From assembly GCF_003240565.2 (NCBI RefSeq), contig NZ_CP117255.1, positions 124,001-188,000 on the forward strand: a DNA stretch of 64,000 bases. The letters run 5' to 3'. This stretch comes from Rhizobium tumorigenes. GTDB lineage: Bacteria > Pseudomonadota > Alphaproteobacteria > Rhizobiales > Rhizobiaceae. Of this stretch, positions 47,871-58,819 are shown one piece after another (position 1 is the stretch's first letter; each line of letters begins with the position of its first letter). Below the pieces are notes generated by a model. The model was given only the letters and a program-made list of their open reading frames with translations. It was not told the DNA's origin and did no database searches. A program made the position numbers and the translations under genes.

Positions 47871-50800
47871 TCACGCCGGAGAGGCGACACCTGCCTTCTG
47901 CTCTGGATGGCTGTTTGCGCGCCGTTTTCCCATTCGGTCGAGTAGCAGATAGATCACCGGGGTCGTGTAGAGTGTCAGGATCTGGCTGACGATCAGGCCG
48001 CCGACGATGGCGTAACCGAGGGGCTGGCGCAGTTCTGATCCCGCGCCATGTCCTATCGCCAAGGGAATTCCGCCGAGCAAGGCTGCCATCGTCGTCATCA
48101 GGATCGGCCTGAAACGCAGATGGGCGGCCTTGGTGATGGCCTGTTCGCTGGTCAGGCCCTCCTCTTTCTCTGCCTGGATGGCGAAATCCACCAGCATGAT
48201 GCCGTTTTTCTTGACGATGCCGATCAGCAGGATGACGCCGATCATGGCGACGAGACCGAAGTCGAAGCCCGAAATCATCAGAGCCGCCAGCGCTCCGAGG
48301 CCTGCGGACGGCAGTGTCGACAGGATCGTCAGCGGATGCAGCAGGCTTTCATAGAGCACGCCGAGGATGATGTAGACGACGATCAGCGAAGCCAGGATGA
48401 GCAGCGGTACCGTCGCCAGCGACTCCTGGAAGGCCTTGGCGCTGCCGGAAAAGCTCGCCTGCAGCAATGCCGGTGGCTGCAATCCTTGTACCGCGGCCTC
48501 GATTGCCTGCGTTGCCTGTCCGAGCGCCACAGAGGGTGCCAGGTTGAACGAGATCGTCACTGCCGGCGATTGTCCCTGATGAGAGATCGAAACCGGCGAC
48601 ACCCCGTTTGTCGTCCACTTGGCAACAACCGACAGCGGAACCAGCGTGCCGCTGCTGGAGCGGACCGAAAGCTGGTCGAGCGTCGCGATCTTGCGCTGCA
48701 GGTCTGGCAGCACCTCGAGGATGACGTGGAAGGTATCGGTCTGCGTCGAATAGGACGCCACCTGCCGCTGTCCGAAGGCATCGTACAGGGTGTCGTCGAT
48801 CGTCGCCGGCAGGACGCCGTAGAGCGAGGCTGCAGCCCGGTCGATATGGATCGACAGGTTGGGAGCCTCCGCTTGCTGGTCATTGCCGACGTCGCGCAGT
48901 TCCGGCAGGCTCTGCAGCTTGTTGGTCACCTTCGTTGCCCATTGCGAGAGCTCGTTGATGTTGCCGTCCTGCAGCGTATATTGATACTGGGTCTTGGCGG
49001 GACGCGCGCCGATGTTGATATCCTGCGCGGACTGCATAAAGAGCTTGATGCCCTGCTGCTGGTTGAGCGCAATACCAAGCCGCTGGATGACCTCCTTGGC
49101 GCTTGCGTCGCGCTCCGACAGCGGTTTCAGCGTGATATTGACATGGCCCTGGTTGAGCGCGTTGCCGCCATTGCCGCCGCCGACATCCATGAACACGCTA
49201 TAGACCGCCGGGTCCTTGCGGATGATGGCGCTCACCCGCTCCTGCAGCTTGGCCATCTCGGTGTAGGAGATATCCGGCGAAGCCTGTGACTGGCCGGCAA
49301 TGAAGCCCGTGTCCTGCTCGGGGAAAAAGCCTTTGGCGATAATGAAGAAGAGGTAGCCGGTCAGCGCGACCGTGCCGAGGAAAACGGTCAAAGTCACATA
49401 AGGGTGGCGAAGCACTCGCGCCAGGCTGCGAGCGTAAAGCGACAGCAGCCAGTCGAAGAAGGCTTCTCCTGCGCGGTAGAGGCGACCGTGCTGCTCCTTT
49501 GGAACCGGTTTGATGAAGCGCGATGCCAGCATAGGCGTCAGCGTCAGCGACACGAAAGCCGAAATTGCGATGGCAATCGTCAGTGTCACGGCGAACTCGC
49601 GGAACATCCGTCCGACGATACCGCCCATAAGCAGGATGGGGATGAGAACGGCGATCAGCGAAAGGCTGATGGAAATGATCGTGAAGCCGATCTCCCGCGC
49701 TCCCTTCCGGGCCGCTTCCTTCGGCTCCAGGCCCTCCTCGATCAGGCGGGTGATGTTTTCGAGCATGACGATCGCGTCGTCGACGACAAAGCCGACGGCC
49801 ACCACCAGCGCCATGAGCGAGAGGTTGTCGAGGCTGAAACCCAGAACCCACATCGGTGCGAGCGATCCGACAAGGGCAATCGGCAGTGTAAGCGCCGGGA
49901 TGATGGTTGCCCTGATATCCCGCAGGAACAGGAAGATCACCAGCACCACGAGCCCGATGGTCAGCATCAGCGTAAACTGGACATCCTCGACGGACGCCCG
50001 GATCGTCGATGTCCTGTCGGTCACGAGTTCCAGCTTGATAGCGCGTGGCAGCGATGCCTGCAGGGCGGGAAGCTGTGATTTGATTGCGTCGACGACACCG
50101 ATGACGTTTGCGCCCGGTTGCCTGAATACGTCGAGGGCTATCCCTCGCTCGCCGTTCGTCCAGTGTGCCATCTTCGAATCTTCGGCACCATCGACAGCGT
50201 TGCCGATGTCGCGGATTCTGACCGGTCCGCCGTTGCGGTAGGCGATGACGGCATCGTTCCAGTCGGCCGACTTCGTAATTTGGTCGTTGGTGTAGATCGG
50301 AAAGGTCCGGGTCGGATCGTCGATGTTGCCCTTGGGGGCGCTGAGGCTGAGATTGCCGATGGCCGAGCGGACGTCTTCCAGCGTCACATCTGATTGCGCG
50401 AGGCGACCGGGATCGACGCCGATGCGGATCGCCGGCTTCTGCTTGCCGCCGATATTGACGTAAGCCACGCCGGAAACCTGGCCGATCTTGGTGGCAACGT
50501 TCCGTTCGATGTACTCGTCGAGCTCCGGCAGCGTCAGCGTATCCGAGGTCGCCGACAGCTGCATGACCGGCGCATCGGCGGGGTTGACCTTCCTGACGGT
50601 CGGCAGGGACGGCATGTCCTTCGGAAGCGTTGCGGACGCCTCGCTGATCGCCGTCTGCACGTCGCTTGCCGCTGTCTGTATGTCCTGGCTGAGTGCGAAC
50701 TGGATGGTGATCGATGTGGTGCCGAGCGAGCTGCTCGACGTCATCTCGGTGATCCCGCTGACCCGGGAAAGCGCCTCCTCGATCGGCTGTGCAACGCTCG

Positions 50801-51023
50801 ATGCCATCGTCTCCGGCGACGCGCCGGGAAGGCTTGCCGCGATCTGGATCGTTGGAAAGTCGATCTGCGGCAGCGCTGATACCGGCATCAGCGGATAGCA
50901 GATGGCGCCGACGAGGAAGATACCGGCCATGATGAGGCCAGTCGCGACGGGGTGATCGATAAAAAAGCTGAAGAAATTCGAGTCTTTAGGCTGAGCGGTC
51001 TGGGAGGGATCGGTGCCGCTCAT
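47871..51023 (-). CDS. RND efflux pump permease (MdtB/MdtC-like)
   Basis: 1050 residues with the RND layout of twelve membrane segments and two large periplasmic loops: HPVATGLIMAGIFLVGAICYPLMPVSALPQIDFPTIQI at the start, VVAVGFVVDDAIVMLENITRLIEEGLEP in TM4 with the proton-relay aspartates, and TKAAHLRFRPILMTTMAALLGGIPLAIGHG near the end. The MdtB/C-type hallmark is SALPQIDFPTI. Overlaps the adaptor gene upstream by four bases; no outer-membrane channel gene is present. Confidence 0.95.
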   Translation of the reverse strand: MSGTDPSQTAQPKDSNFFSFFIDHPVATGLIMAGIFLVGAICYPLMPVSALPQIDFPTIQIAASLPGASPETMASSVAQPIEEALSRVSGITEMTSSSSLGTTSITIQFALSQDIQTAASDVQTAISEASATLPKDMPSLPTVRKVNPADAPVMQLSATSDTLTLPELDEYIERNVATKIGQVSGVAYVNIGGKQKPAIRIGVDPGRLAQSDVTLEDVRSAIGNLSLSAPKGNIDDPTRTFPIYTNDQITKSADWNDAVIAYRNGGPVRIRDIGNAVDGAEDSKMAHWTNGERGIALDVFRQPGANVIGVVDAIKSQLPALQASLPRAIKLELVTDRTSTIRASVEDVQFTLMLTIGLVVLVIFLFLRDIRATIIPALTLPIALVGSLAPMWVLGFSLDNLSLMALVVAVGFVVDDAIVMLENITRLIEEGLEPKEAARKGAREIGFTIISISLSLIAVLIPILLMGGIVGRMFREFAVTLTIAIAISAFVSLTLTPMLASRFIKPVPKEQHGRLYRAGEAFFDWLLSLYARSLARVLRHPYVTLTVFLGTVALTGYLFFIIAKGFFPEQDTGFIAGQSQASPDISYTEMAKLQERVSAIIRKDPAVYSVFMDVGGGNGGNALNQGHVNITLKPLSERDASAKEVIQRLGIALNQQQGIKLFMQSAQDINIGARPAKTQYQYTLQDGNINELSQWATKVTNKLQSLPELRDVGNDQQAEAPNLSIHIDRAAASLYGVLPATIDDTLYDAFGQRQVASYSTQTDTFHVILEVLPDLQRKIATLDQLSVRSSSGTLVPLSVVAKWTTNGVSPVSISHQGQSPAVTISFNLAPSVALGQATQAIEAAVQGLQPPALLQASFSGSAKAFQESLATVPLLILASLIVVYIILGVLYESLLHPLTILSTLPSAGLGALAALMISGFDFGLVAMIGVILLIGIVKKNGIMLVDFAIQAEKEEGLTSEQAITKAAHLRFRPILMTTMAALLGGIPLAIGHGAGSELRQPLGYAIVGGLIVSQILTLYTTPVIYLLLDRMGKRRANSHPEQKAGVASPA

Positions 51024-52180
51024 GGGGATTTCTTCTCCGCAAGTTCTCCGGTCGTGGAACCGCTCCAGGGGGTGACGCTGACCTTGACGCCGTCGCCGAT
51101 GCGCGACTGGCCGTCCATGACAACCTGATCGCCTTCCGAAATGCCCTTCGTTACCAAAGCACGGGCATCGGTCACGAAGGCGGAGACGACATCGCGTTTT
51201 TCAACCTTGCCGTCTTTTCCGACGACATAGGCATAGAGACCCGACGGGCCGCGCGCCAAAGCCTTGTCGGGCACCACGACGCCGTCGCGAACCTCGACCG
51301 TCAAGCGCGTCGCAACCGGCAGGCCGGGCCAAAGGCGGCTGTCGCCATTGTCGAAATTGGCACGAAGGTGGATCGACCCGTTGCTTGCATCGACTGAATT
51401 GTCGATTACCGAGAGCGTGCCCTTGGCAAGTTGCCGGGTGCCATCGGTTGCCGATACCTCGACCTCGGCAATGCCCTGTTTCAGCGCATCTCGGATTTCC
51501 GCAAACCGATCGCCGGGAGCAACGAACGACACGCCGATGGGATCCATTTGGGTGATGGTCACGATCCCCGTCGACGAACTCGCGCTGATGACGCTGCCCG
51601 TGTCGACCTGGCGAAATCCGGTGCGGCCGGTGAAAGGGGCGACGATGGTCGCAAATCCGAGCTGGGTCTCGGCGTTCTTGATCGCCGCATCGTCGTACTG
51701 GACGGCGGCGAAAAGCTGGTCGCTGGACGCATTTTTCTGCTCGACGGTTGCAGTGGACGCGATCCCCTTTTGCGCAAGGCCTGCATATCTCTCCGCATCC
51801 GCCTTGGCGCTGCGCAGCTGCGCCTCGTCCTGGGCTTTTTTCGCCTTGGCAGACGTCAGGTCGGATACCAGCTGACGGTCATCCAGCCGCAGCAGGAGGC
51901 TTCCCTTCTCGACGATCTCCCCCTCGGCAAATGGGATTTCCATCACTTGGCCGTCTATGCGCGGACGCACCGAAACTGACTGGAGCGAAGACACCGTTCC
52001 GATGCCGTTGATGACCCTGTGGATGGTTTCGCGCTTGGCGGTGATTGCCGTGACCGGGATTGGCGGCGCTTCCGTCGGTTCAGTATCCGCAGCAAAAGCG
52101 CTACTGATGGGTTGGAGGATAAGAGCCGCAGCCAGAATGGCCATGCCACGACACGCAGACGTCAGCGCAAAAAACTTCAT
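51020..52180 (-). CDS. RND efflux periplasmic adaptor
   Basis: About 386 residues: signal peptide (MAILAAALILQPISSAFA), a split lipoyl/barrel-sandwich region (VSVRPRIDGQVMEIPFAEGEIVEKGSLLLRLDDR), a coiled-coil hairpin (AKKAQDEAQLRSAKADAERYAGL) and a beta-barrel (IVAPFTGRTGFRQVDTGSVISASS). It links the inner-membrane RND pump to an outer-membrane channel encoded elsewhere. ATG 52180 is preferred to one 13 codons upstream because the signal begins there. Confidence 0.93.
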   Translation of the reverse strand: MKFFALTSACRGMAILAAALILQPISSAFAADTEPTEAPPIPVTAITAKRETIHRVINGIGTVSSLQSVSVRPRIDGQVMEIPFAEGEIVEKGSLLLRLDDRQLVSDLTSAKAKKAQDEAQLRSAKADAERYAGLAQKGIASTATVEQKNASSDQLFAAVQYDDAAIKNAETQLGFATIVAPFTGRTGFRQVDTGSVISASSSTGIVTITQMDPIGVSFVAPGDRFAEIRDALKQGIAEVEVSATDGTRQLAKGTLSVIDNSVDASNGSIHLRANFDNGDSRLWPGLPVATRLTVEVRDGVVVPDKALARGPSGLYAYVVGKDGKVEKRDVVSAFVTDARALVTKGISEGDQVVMDGQSRIGDGVKVSVTPWSGSTTGELAEKKSP

Positions 52181-52321
52181 TCGCCACCCTTGCTTGGATT
52201 TTGCTCGGTAACGCAGCAATCCCGCTTTGGTTCGTTCCGGTTAACTTTATGAGATTTGGGTGATCTATGCCGCCAGTGATGCGGGGCTGAAGAAGCCGAC
52301 TTTTCTTGACAATCTGGATAC

Positions 52322-52353
52322 AAAAAAGCCCGACAGGATTTCTCCGGCCGGGC
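52322..52353 (-). terminator. Terminator after podJ
   Basis: Minus strand: GCCCG ... CGGGC with a weak inner stem, then six T, 22 bases past the podJ stop codon. Confidence 0.75.
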
Positions 52354-52375
52354 ATTTGCGGAAGACTTGTCGGTC

Positions 52376-55300
52376 TCAGGCGGGCTTGTTGCGGGCCAGC
52401 AGCTGCTTGACGACCTGATCGGTGATCTTGCCGTCTGGCGTCAGACCGACCGATTTCTGGAAGCTTTTCAGCGCTGAAACGGTCTTGTCGCCCATGTTGC
52501 CGTCAGGCGTGCCGGCGTCGAAGCCGTTGTTGTTGAGAATCGCCTGAATGTTGCGGACAGCCTTTTTCATATCGACCGAGCCGGTGTGGACGCTTTTGCC
52601 GGCCCATGCATCGGGAATGTCGGCGCGGTTGCTCTTGTCGTCCAGTGGCTGCTGCTTCCAGAGATCGACCTTTTCCTTGGCTGCCTGCAACTGGTCTGGC
52701 TTCAGGGAGTTGGCCACTTCATCGCGCTTCTGTGCCGCATCCTTGTCGCCGCCCTTGGCGGCGATGGCGAACCACTTGTAGGATTCTGTGAGATCCTGCT
52801 TCACGCCGTTGCCGCGCGCATAAAGGATGGCGAGGTTGAACTGGCTGTCGGAGACGCCGAAATTGGCGGCTTTTGTGAACCAGTCGACGGCTGCGGCATA
52901 ATCCTGCGCGCCGGCGGCGCCGGATGCGAACAGAACCGCCAGATTGTGCATGGCGCTGGCGTTCCCCTGGTCGGCTGCCAGCTGGTAATATTGCTTGGCT
53001 TTTGCGAGGTCCCGGTCGAGACCATTGCCCTTTTCATACATGCTGGCGAGACGGTACTGCGCGGGGGCAAAGCCCTTGTCGGCAGAGAGCTGGTACCAGC
53101 TTGCCGCCTGCTTCAGATCGGTCGGCAAACCACGGCCTTCGGTAAAGCGTGCGCCGATCTCGAACAGTGCCAGAGCATCGCCCTGGCGGGCTGCATCGGC
53201 AAGAGCCGGCGGCTGGATGCTGTCGGGAACGGCGATGACGGCAGCCGGAGCTGCCGGTGTCGTCGCATCGCCTGCGGTGTTGGCTGCAGCGACGTCCGGA
53301 GCGGTTGTCGCTGACCGCGTCGCATTTGCCATTCCCGGCGCAGGTGCGCCCGGCGAGGCCAGCGGCTGGCTGGCGGGATCGCTGCCGGCCGGAACGGGGG
53401 ATGTCAGCGGATCAGCCGACGTCGCCATGCCAGCCTGCGCTGGCGCGACCTGTGTCGGGCCAGTGGCGGGCTGTGGCTGAGCGGCGGCTGCAGGATCGGT
53501 TGCTGCTGGCGCCGGGGTCGCCGCCGAGGTCAAGGCGGACACTTCGGCGGGTGCCGGTGCCTGCTTGCCGGTCAACGAGTGGACCACCGGAAACGCCATC
53601 AGCGCCAGCAATGCAGCCCCGACGGCGAGCAGGATCGGGCGGCGGTAGCGCGCGAAAGTTCCCGTCTTGCCGGGGCCCTTGACTGTGGGTGCCGTTCGCG
53701 ACTGGTCGACCTCCATGGCAGCGGCCTGGGCAGCGCGGCGGGCGGCGGCGATGTAGTCGGCGCGTTCGTTTTCGGTCTGTGGCTTGCTTGCGCCATTGCG
53801 GGCAGCATTCTGGCTCGCCCGTACCCTTTCGAGGATCTTCTTGATATCCGGCGCGCCGGAGCCGGGCTCCAGCAATTCGTTGGCCTCGTCGGCATGCATC
53901 ATGTCGCCCGAATCGATCGACGGCGTCGGGTCGATCACCTGGCGGTCGGTCGAGGCCTCTGTTTCTGCCTTGCGGCCCGGTCGCAGACGCTTGCCGAGGG
54001 CTGCAAACAGGCTCGGCTTGCCGCCTTCGCTTTTGACCGCCGCCTTGATGCGCGCCTTGGTTTCGGCATCCATCGGAATTGCGTCGGCATTGGTGACCTC
54101 AGCTACGCCCGGTACTGCAGTATCGGCAGCGGCTCGCGCCGCAGCGACGGTTGCCATCGGCACTGCAGCGGATGCGGTGCGGATCACCGGTCCGCTTTTC
54201 TGCGAAGGGGCGGCAGCACGGGCTTGCGGCCCATCGGCATATTCGAGCGGCGGCGGGTTGAACTCGGCGACCGGCATGCGGGCGGCGGGCTTGCTGCGCT
54301 CCATGTTGTCGAGACGGTCGGCGATCTGGACCAGCGTGTTGTGCAGGGCTTCGAATGTGCGGTGCGTGCGCTCGTCGCTGCTGCGGCTGATGTCCTCGAG
54401 GTGACGAAGGTCCTCGGCCAGCGCTGCCAATGCGGACATCTCGGCCGCAGGTGCCGCGCCGTTCATGGCGCCCTGCCGGGAATAGGCCTGCACGACAGTC
54501 TCGGCTGCCTGCCGAGCAGCTTCGATGACATATTCGTCGTTGGTGCTCATGTAGTCTTCGATCGCGCTCATGCGCTGGTCGAATTCGACTGGAAAACCGT
54601 TGCGCGGCTCGCTCAAAAGTTCGGAGAGGTGGGCGATCTGATCTTCCAGCCCGCGCAGGGCCAGACTGTCGGTGGGTGCTGCGGCAGTGCTTTCCTCCAG
54701 CCGGGAAGCGATATCGGCAAGCCGGCTCTCGAGCCTGACGACGACCGTCTCGTCGAAGGCCGACGCCGGCGGATGCATGTCGATCTGGTCGATACGGCGG
54801 GCCAGTTGCTCCAGCCGTTCGGCCAGCACGTCGTTGACCGCACCCTGGTCGAGCGCGTCGATCTTGCGCGAGATATCGCTGAGGTGAACGGTGAGATCCG
54901 GCTGCGGCGCCTGGCTGTATGAGCTTTCCATCAGCCGCGACAGCTCGTTCAGTCGTTCTTCGAGGTTGATCGCGGTTTCTGCATGAGCCATGTCGTCGAT
55001 GCGGCTGCTGAGGCCCTCGATACGGCTTGCCAGATCCATCGTCGGCTCGAAGCGCAGCATGGCTTCGCTGCTCATCACATCGATCTGGTCGGCGAGGCTG
55101 CTGATACGGTTCTCCAGGCGCTGGATCAGCGCCGGATCGGCCGTGTTCGCGGTGCTGCGTCCGCTAGCGGCGATCGCCCGGCTGATTTCGTCGAGGCGGG
55201 TATCGATTGCGGTGAACTGCTCGGTCATGGCGCGGTCGCGCGGCTGCATGAGGTTGCCGAACTGCTCCATGGCGGTGGCAATGGAAATAAGCTTTTCTTC

Positions 55301-56209
55301 CAGCGCATGCACCGCAGGGCTATCGTTCATGCCTCCGAGCTGCCGCTTGATATCGTCGATGCGGTAGGCCAGCGCGACAAGCTCTTCCTGCAGGCCGGAT
55401 GTGTCAATTGCCTGCAGCCGGTCTTCCACGCTGTCCCAGCGGCTCTCCATCCCCCGCACGGATTCCTCGCGGGCAAGCCCGTCCATCAGCGCGCGAAGAT
55501 CGTCGAACTCTGCCTTCAGGGCGGCGGCCTCGGAGCCGTGGCTTGCACCGGTGTTTGCCAGCTGGTCGATGCTGTCGGCAAGACGCGTCAGATCGGCGCG
55601 CATGCTGTCTGCGAAATTATGGTCTTCGGCCACGCCCTTGATCGTGCGGATCTCGGCGCGGAGTGCGCCCATCTCGCGCGCTACCCCGTCTGCGATGTCT
55701 TTCTTGAGGTCGTGGCGTAGGCTGACCAGCGCCTGGGCGATCTCGGTCATCGCATCCGCTGCAGGGCGGCTATCGGCCGCAACGCGGGCCACGGGCTGGC
55801 GCGAGGCTACGGGTTCTCCGGAGCGCGGTGCGAGCGGCGGACGGACGGGTGCCTCTTGCTCCACGGCCTGGCTGCGGTCGCGGCTGGCTCCGAGTATGCG
55901 CTGGCGCTGGCGGATTTCGGCAAAGGGATCTGCGCGTGGAGCTGGCGCCGGTGCTTCGGCGCGCGACGGCCTGTCGTTAGCCTCGCGGCTGGCAACAGCA
56001 CGATCCAGGCGATTGGATCTCTCTGCAAGCGCCGGGCGCGCTGCAGATTGCACGGCCGCCGCTGGTGCCTGCGGGCGCGGCGTTTCCAGGCCGCCTGCTG
56101 CGCCCATCAGACCCTCGATGCGAGCCTCCAGACCCTCGATCGTGCGGCTGAGTGCATCGAGAGCCGTCCTGTCGTTCATCAGGGGAGGATGTGATGGAGA
56201 TCCGCTCAT
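52376..56209 (-). CDS. podJ: PodJ-like polar localization factor
   Basis: 1277 residues. From the N-terminus: a conserved start ALDALSRTIEGLEARIEGL, a long coiled-coil region (about 150-650), a Pro/Ala-rich cytoplasmic stretch, one membrane segment (PILLAVGAALLALMAFPVV, about 880), a periplasmic linker, four or more Sel1/TPR repeats (DLKQAASWYQLSADKGFAPAQYRLASMYEKG and following), and a C-terminal peptidoglycan-binding domain (GFDAGTPDGNMGDKTVSALKSFQ). This is the PodJ layout; in Agrobacterium PodJ marks the old pole and controls the switch from polar growth to division. ATG 56209 is chosen as the first start in good coding sequence; 56179 is possible. Confidence 0.88.
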   Translation of the reverse strand: MSGSPSHPPLMNDRTALDALSRTIEGLEARIEGLMGAAGGLETPRPQAPAAAVQSAARPALAERSNRLDRAVASREANDRPSRAEAPAPAPRADPFAEIRQRQRILGASRDRSQAVEQEAPVRPPLAPRSGEPVASRQPVARVAADSRPAADAMTEIAQALVSLRHDLKKDIADGVAREMGALRAEIRTIKGVAEDHNFADSMRADLTRLADSIDQLANTGASHGSEAAALKAEFDDLRALMDGLAREESVRGMESRWDSVEDRLQAIDTSGLQEELVALAYRIDDIKRQLGGMNDSPAVHALEEKLISIATAMEQFGNLMQPRDRAMTEQFTAIDTRLDEISRAIAASGRSTANTADPALIQRLENRISSLADQIDVMSSEAMLRFEPTMDLASRIEGLSSRIDDMAHAETAINLEERLNELSRLMESSYSQAPQPDLTVHLSDISRKIDALDQGAVNDVLAERLEQLARRIDQIDMHPPASAFDETVVVRLESRLADIASRLEESTAAAPTDSLALRGLEDQIAHLSELLSEPRNGFPVEFDQRMSAIEDYMSTNDEYVIEAARQAAETVVQAYSRQGAMNGAAPAAEMSALAALAEDLRHLEDISRSSDERTHRTFEALHNTLVQIADRLDNMERSKPAARMPVAEFNPPPLEYADGPQARAAAPSQKSGPVIRTASAAVPMATVAAARAAADTAVPGVAEVTNADAIPMDAETKARIKAAVKSEGGKPSLFAALGKRLRPGRKAETEASTDRQVIDPTPSIDSGDMMHADEANELLEPGSGAPDIKKILERVRASQNAARNGASKPQTENERADYIAAARRAAQAAAMEVDQSRTAPTVKGPGKTGTFARYRRPILLAVGAALLALMAFPVVHSLTGKQAPAPAEVSALTSAATPAPAATDPAAAAQPQPATGPTQVAPAQAGMATSADPLTSPVPAGSDPASQPLASPGAPAPGMANATRSATTAPDVAAANTAGDATTPAAPAAVIAVPDSIQPPALADAARQGDALALFEIGARFTEGRGLPTDLKQAASWYQLSADKGFAPAQYRLASMYEKGNGLDRDLAKAKQYYQLAADQGNASAMHNLAVLFASGAAGAQDYAAAVDWFTKAANFGVSDSQFNLAILYARGNGVKQDLTESYKWFAIAAKGGDKDAAQKRDEVANSLKPDQLQAAKEKVDLWKQQPLDDKSNRADIPDAWAGKSVHTGSVDMKKAVRNIQAILNNNGFDAGTPDGNMGDKTVSALKSFQKSVGLTPDGKITDQVVKQLLARNKPA

Positions 56210-56699
56210 CGTGTTGCTCACTTCGACATTTGACCCTTGCGGGCTGTTTCCCCCGGTACTCGCGCCGCTGCCATCGAAAACTGCAGTGACTGAAGAGCAC
56301 CAGACGCAAGGGCGTATTACGGTACGCATTCCTGTGACCGGTGGAGATCGCTGTATTCCAAAAATCTAAACTACGGCATGGAATACGGATCACTCCGCTC
56401 ACGCCGCAAAATTCGCAAAACGTGGTAAAGAACCCGTTAACTTTCCCGAAAATTTCTTTAACCTTTGTTCTCTGCGCATCAATCCGGGGATTGTGGGCGC
56501 AAGTAATCTTTGAGGAAGCCGAGGGGCACTTTCTCCGGTCCCGGCGTCTGGGCTCTTGCCTCCGGCATTTTACGCCCTCCGACACAAAAGTTTTACCCTC
56601 GGGTCAGACATTTGACGTTTACGCGCACGTCAATATTTCATAGGCTTGTTGAAGGGACGGAGCCTCGGTCTCGTCTTTGCGAATTGGAGGATTTGAACG
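56210..56699. other. Intergenic region between podJ and acyl-CoA dehydrogenase genes
   Basis: 490 bp between divergent genes with a clear AT-rich stretch at 56390-56480 (for example AACTTTCCCGAAAATTTCTTTAA) where promoters for both genes are likely. ORFs of up to 100 codons cross it but lack ribosome sites. No RNA gene recognised. Confidence 0.5.
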
Positions 56700-58496
56700 A
56701 TGCCGGTCTATCGCGCGCCCGTCAGCGACACGCTGTTCATTCTCAACGATGTGCTCGGCCTCGAGCGCTATAATAACCTGCCGGGCTTTGCCGATGCGAC
56801 GCCTGAGATGATCGAGGCGATCCTTGGCGAAGCCGCTCGGATGGCCGAGGAAGTGTTGTTTCCACTCAATTATACTGGCGATCAGGAAGGCTGCCGCCGC
56901 AGCGATGACGGCAACGTCTCGACCCCGGCAGGTTTCAAGCAGGCCTACGATTCGTATTGCGCCGGTGGTTGGATCGGTCTTGCCGTGCCGGAGGAATTTG
57001 GCGGCCAAGGGCTACCTTATACGCTGCATGCCGCCGTAGAAGAATACACCTCGGCAGCCAACATGGCACTGATGATGTATCCCGGCCTGACGCACGGAGC
57101 GATGGCTGCAATCCTCGTGCACGGTACGGAGGAGCAGAAGCGCACATACCTGCCGAAAATGGTCGAGGGCAGATGGTCGGGGACGATGAACCTGACGGAA
57201 CCCCATTGTGGCACCGATCTGGGCCTGCTGCGCACGAAGGCCGTCCTGCAGCCTGACGGTAGCTACAGAATTTCCGGCCAGAAGATCTTCATCTCGGCTG
57301 GCGAGCACGACCTGACGGAGAATATCGTTCATCTCGTACTTGCCCGCATCGAGGGCGCACCGGAGGGCACCAAGGGCATCTCGCTGTTCATCGTGCCGAA
57401 ATTCCTGGTTGGCGAAGATGGCGCGCCGGCCGCCAGAAACGGTGTCAGCTGCGGCGCCATCGAGCACAAGATGGGCATTCACGCCAATGCCACCTGCGTC
57501 ATGAATTACGACGACGCGACGGGCTACCTGATTGGCACGGAGAACCGTGGCTTGCCCGCCATGTTCGTGATGATGAACGAGGCGCGCGTCAGCGTCGGCC
57601 TGCAGGGTGTGTCGATCTCGGAAGTCGCCTACCAGAACGCCGCCGCCTACGCCCGCGATCGTATCCAGGGCCGCTCGCTGTCGGGTGCGAAGGCGCCGGA
57701 CAGAAAGGCCGATCCGATCATCGTCCACCCCGACATCCGCCGCACGCTGATGACCATTCGAGCCTTCAATGAGGCCGGTCGTGCCTTCTTGCTGTGGACG
57801 GCGCTGCAATCCGACATCGCCCACCGCGCGACTGACGAACGGGAGCGCCAGTTGGCCGACGACATCCTTGGCCTTTTGACGCCCATCCTCAAGGGCGTCA
57901 TGACGGACAAGGGTTTCGAGCACGCCGTCATGGCCCAGCAGGTGTTCGGCGGCCATGGCTATATCGAGGACAATGGCATGAGCCAGTATGTCCGCGATGC
58001 CCGCATCGCGATGATCTACGAAGGCGCCAATGGCATCCAGGCGCTCGATCTGGTCGGCCGCAAGCTCGGCCTCAACGGCGGCCGCGCGGTGATGGCACTG
58101 TTCAAGGAGATCGGCGATTTCTGCGAGGAGAACCGAGCCGACGAAGCGATGGCACCGTTCACCAAGGCCTTGAAGAAGGGCCTCGGCGATGCCCAGGCCG
58201 CGACCATGTGGTTCATGCAGAACGCCATGGCAAAGCCCGACAATGCCGGTGCCGGCTCCACCGATTACATGCACCTCTTCGGCCTCGTCGTGCTCGGTTA
58301 CATGTGGGCGAAGATGGTCAAAGCGGCGCAGACAGGCCTTGCCTCCGGCGACAGTGCTCGTGCGGAGTTTTTCGAGGCCAAACTGGTGACCGGCCGCTTC
58401 TTCATGGAGCGGCTCCTGCCGGAAACGGCCCTGCGCCGTCATCGCGTGGAGGCTGGTGCCGATACGATGATGGCGCTGCCGGCGGAGGCATTTTGA
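56700..58496 (+). CDS. Acyl-CoA dehydrogenase (long form with C-terminal domain)
   Basis: 598 residues. N-terminus [19 protein letters not shown] is typical of this branch. FAD/substrate landmarks: [77 protein letters not shown] with the catalytic Glu region [14 protein letters not shown]. It should oxidise acyl-CoAs in the first step of beta-oxidation, with the thiolase and multifunctional enzyme genes that follow supplying later steps. GGAGG lies before the ATG. Confidence 0.94.
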   Translation: MPVYRAPVSDTLFILNDVLGLERYNNLPGFADATPEMIEAILGEAARMAEEVLFPLNYTGDQEGCRRSDDGNVSTPAGFKQAYDSYCAGGWIGLAVPEEFGGQGLPYTLHAAVEEYTSAANMALMMYPGLTHGAMAAILVHGTEEQKRTYLPKMVEGRWSGTMNLTEPHCGTDLGLLRTKAVLQPDGSYRISGQKIFISAGEHDLTENIVHLVLARIEGAPEGTKGISLFIVPKFLVGEDGAPAARNGVSCGAIEHKMGIHANATCVMNYDDATGYLIGTENRGLPAMFVMMNEARVSVGLQGVSISEVAYQNAAAYARDRIQGRSLSGAKAPDRKADPIIVHPDIRRTLMTIRAFNEAGRAFLLWTALQSDIAHRATDERERQLADDILGLLTPILKGVMTDKGFEHAVMAQQVFGGHGYIEDNGMSQYVRDARIAMIYEGANGIQALDLVGRKLGLNGGRAVMALFKEIGDFCEENRADEAMAPFTKALKKGLGDAQAATMWFMQNAMAKPDNAGAGSTDYMHLFGLVVLGYMWAKMVKAAQTGLASGDSARAEFFEAKLVTGRFFMERLLPETALRRHRVEAGADTMMALPAEAF

Positions 58497-58519
58497 TCCA
58501 CCATTGAAAGTTGTGCCGC

Positions 58520-58543
58520 AAAGTTATACATAAATATAACTTT
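58520..58543. promoter_or_regulatory. AT-rich palindrome upstream of mazE-like gene
   Basis: AAAGTTATA-CATAAA-TATAACTTT, perfect 9-bp arms, 16 bases before the antitoxin start. Likely operator for autoregulation by the toxin-antitoxin complex; strikingly AT-rich in a GC-rich context. Confidence 0.75.
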
Positions 58544-58558
58544 TTAATGGAGGTGATA

Positions 58559-58819
58559 ATGGTGGCATCGACTTTGCGCAACGTTGGCGGCTCCCTGGTG
58601 ATGACTGTCCCAAAGGCCATCACGGATGAGCTCGGCCTCCAGGCCAATACCAAATTCGACGTGACGGCACAGGATGGAAACATCATTGCCGTGCCGCGCC
58701 GCAGGCCAAAATACACGGTCGAGCAGCTCGTGGCCGAATGGGAAGTTTGGCCTGAACGGACAGCCGAGGAACAGGAGTGGCTCGATATGCCATCTGTTGG
58801 CAACGAGATTATCGAGTGA
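58559..58819 (+). CDS. MazE/AbrB-like antitoxin
   Basis: 86 residues. The N-terminal 45 form a SpoVT/AbrB swapped-hairpin DNA-binding domain (STLRNVGGSLVMTVPKAITDELGL, KFDVTAQDGNIIAVPRR). The acidic C-terminus (TVEQLVAEWEVWPERTAEEQEWLDMPSVG) should wrap the toxin. TGGAGG lies before the ATG. Its stop overlaps the toxin start (TGATG). Confidence 0.93.
   Translation: MVASTLRNVGGSLVMTVPKAITDELGLQANTKFDVTAQDGNIIAVPRRRPKYTVEQLVAEWEVWPERTAEEQEWLDMPSVGNEIIE

Noticed and set aside
53113..53580. CRISPR-like or tandem repeats in the Ala/Pro-rich part of podJ
   Set aside because: Low-complexity codons for Ala, Pro and Thr; no regular repeat unit or spacers. No CRISPR array was seen anywhere in the window.
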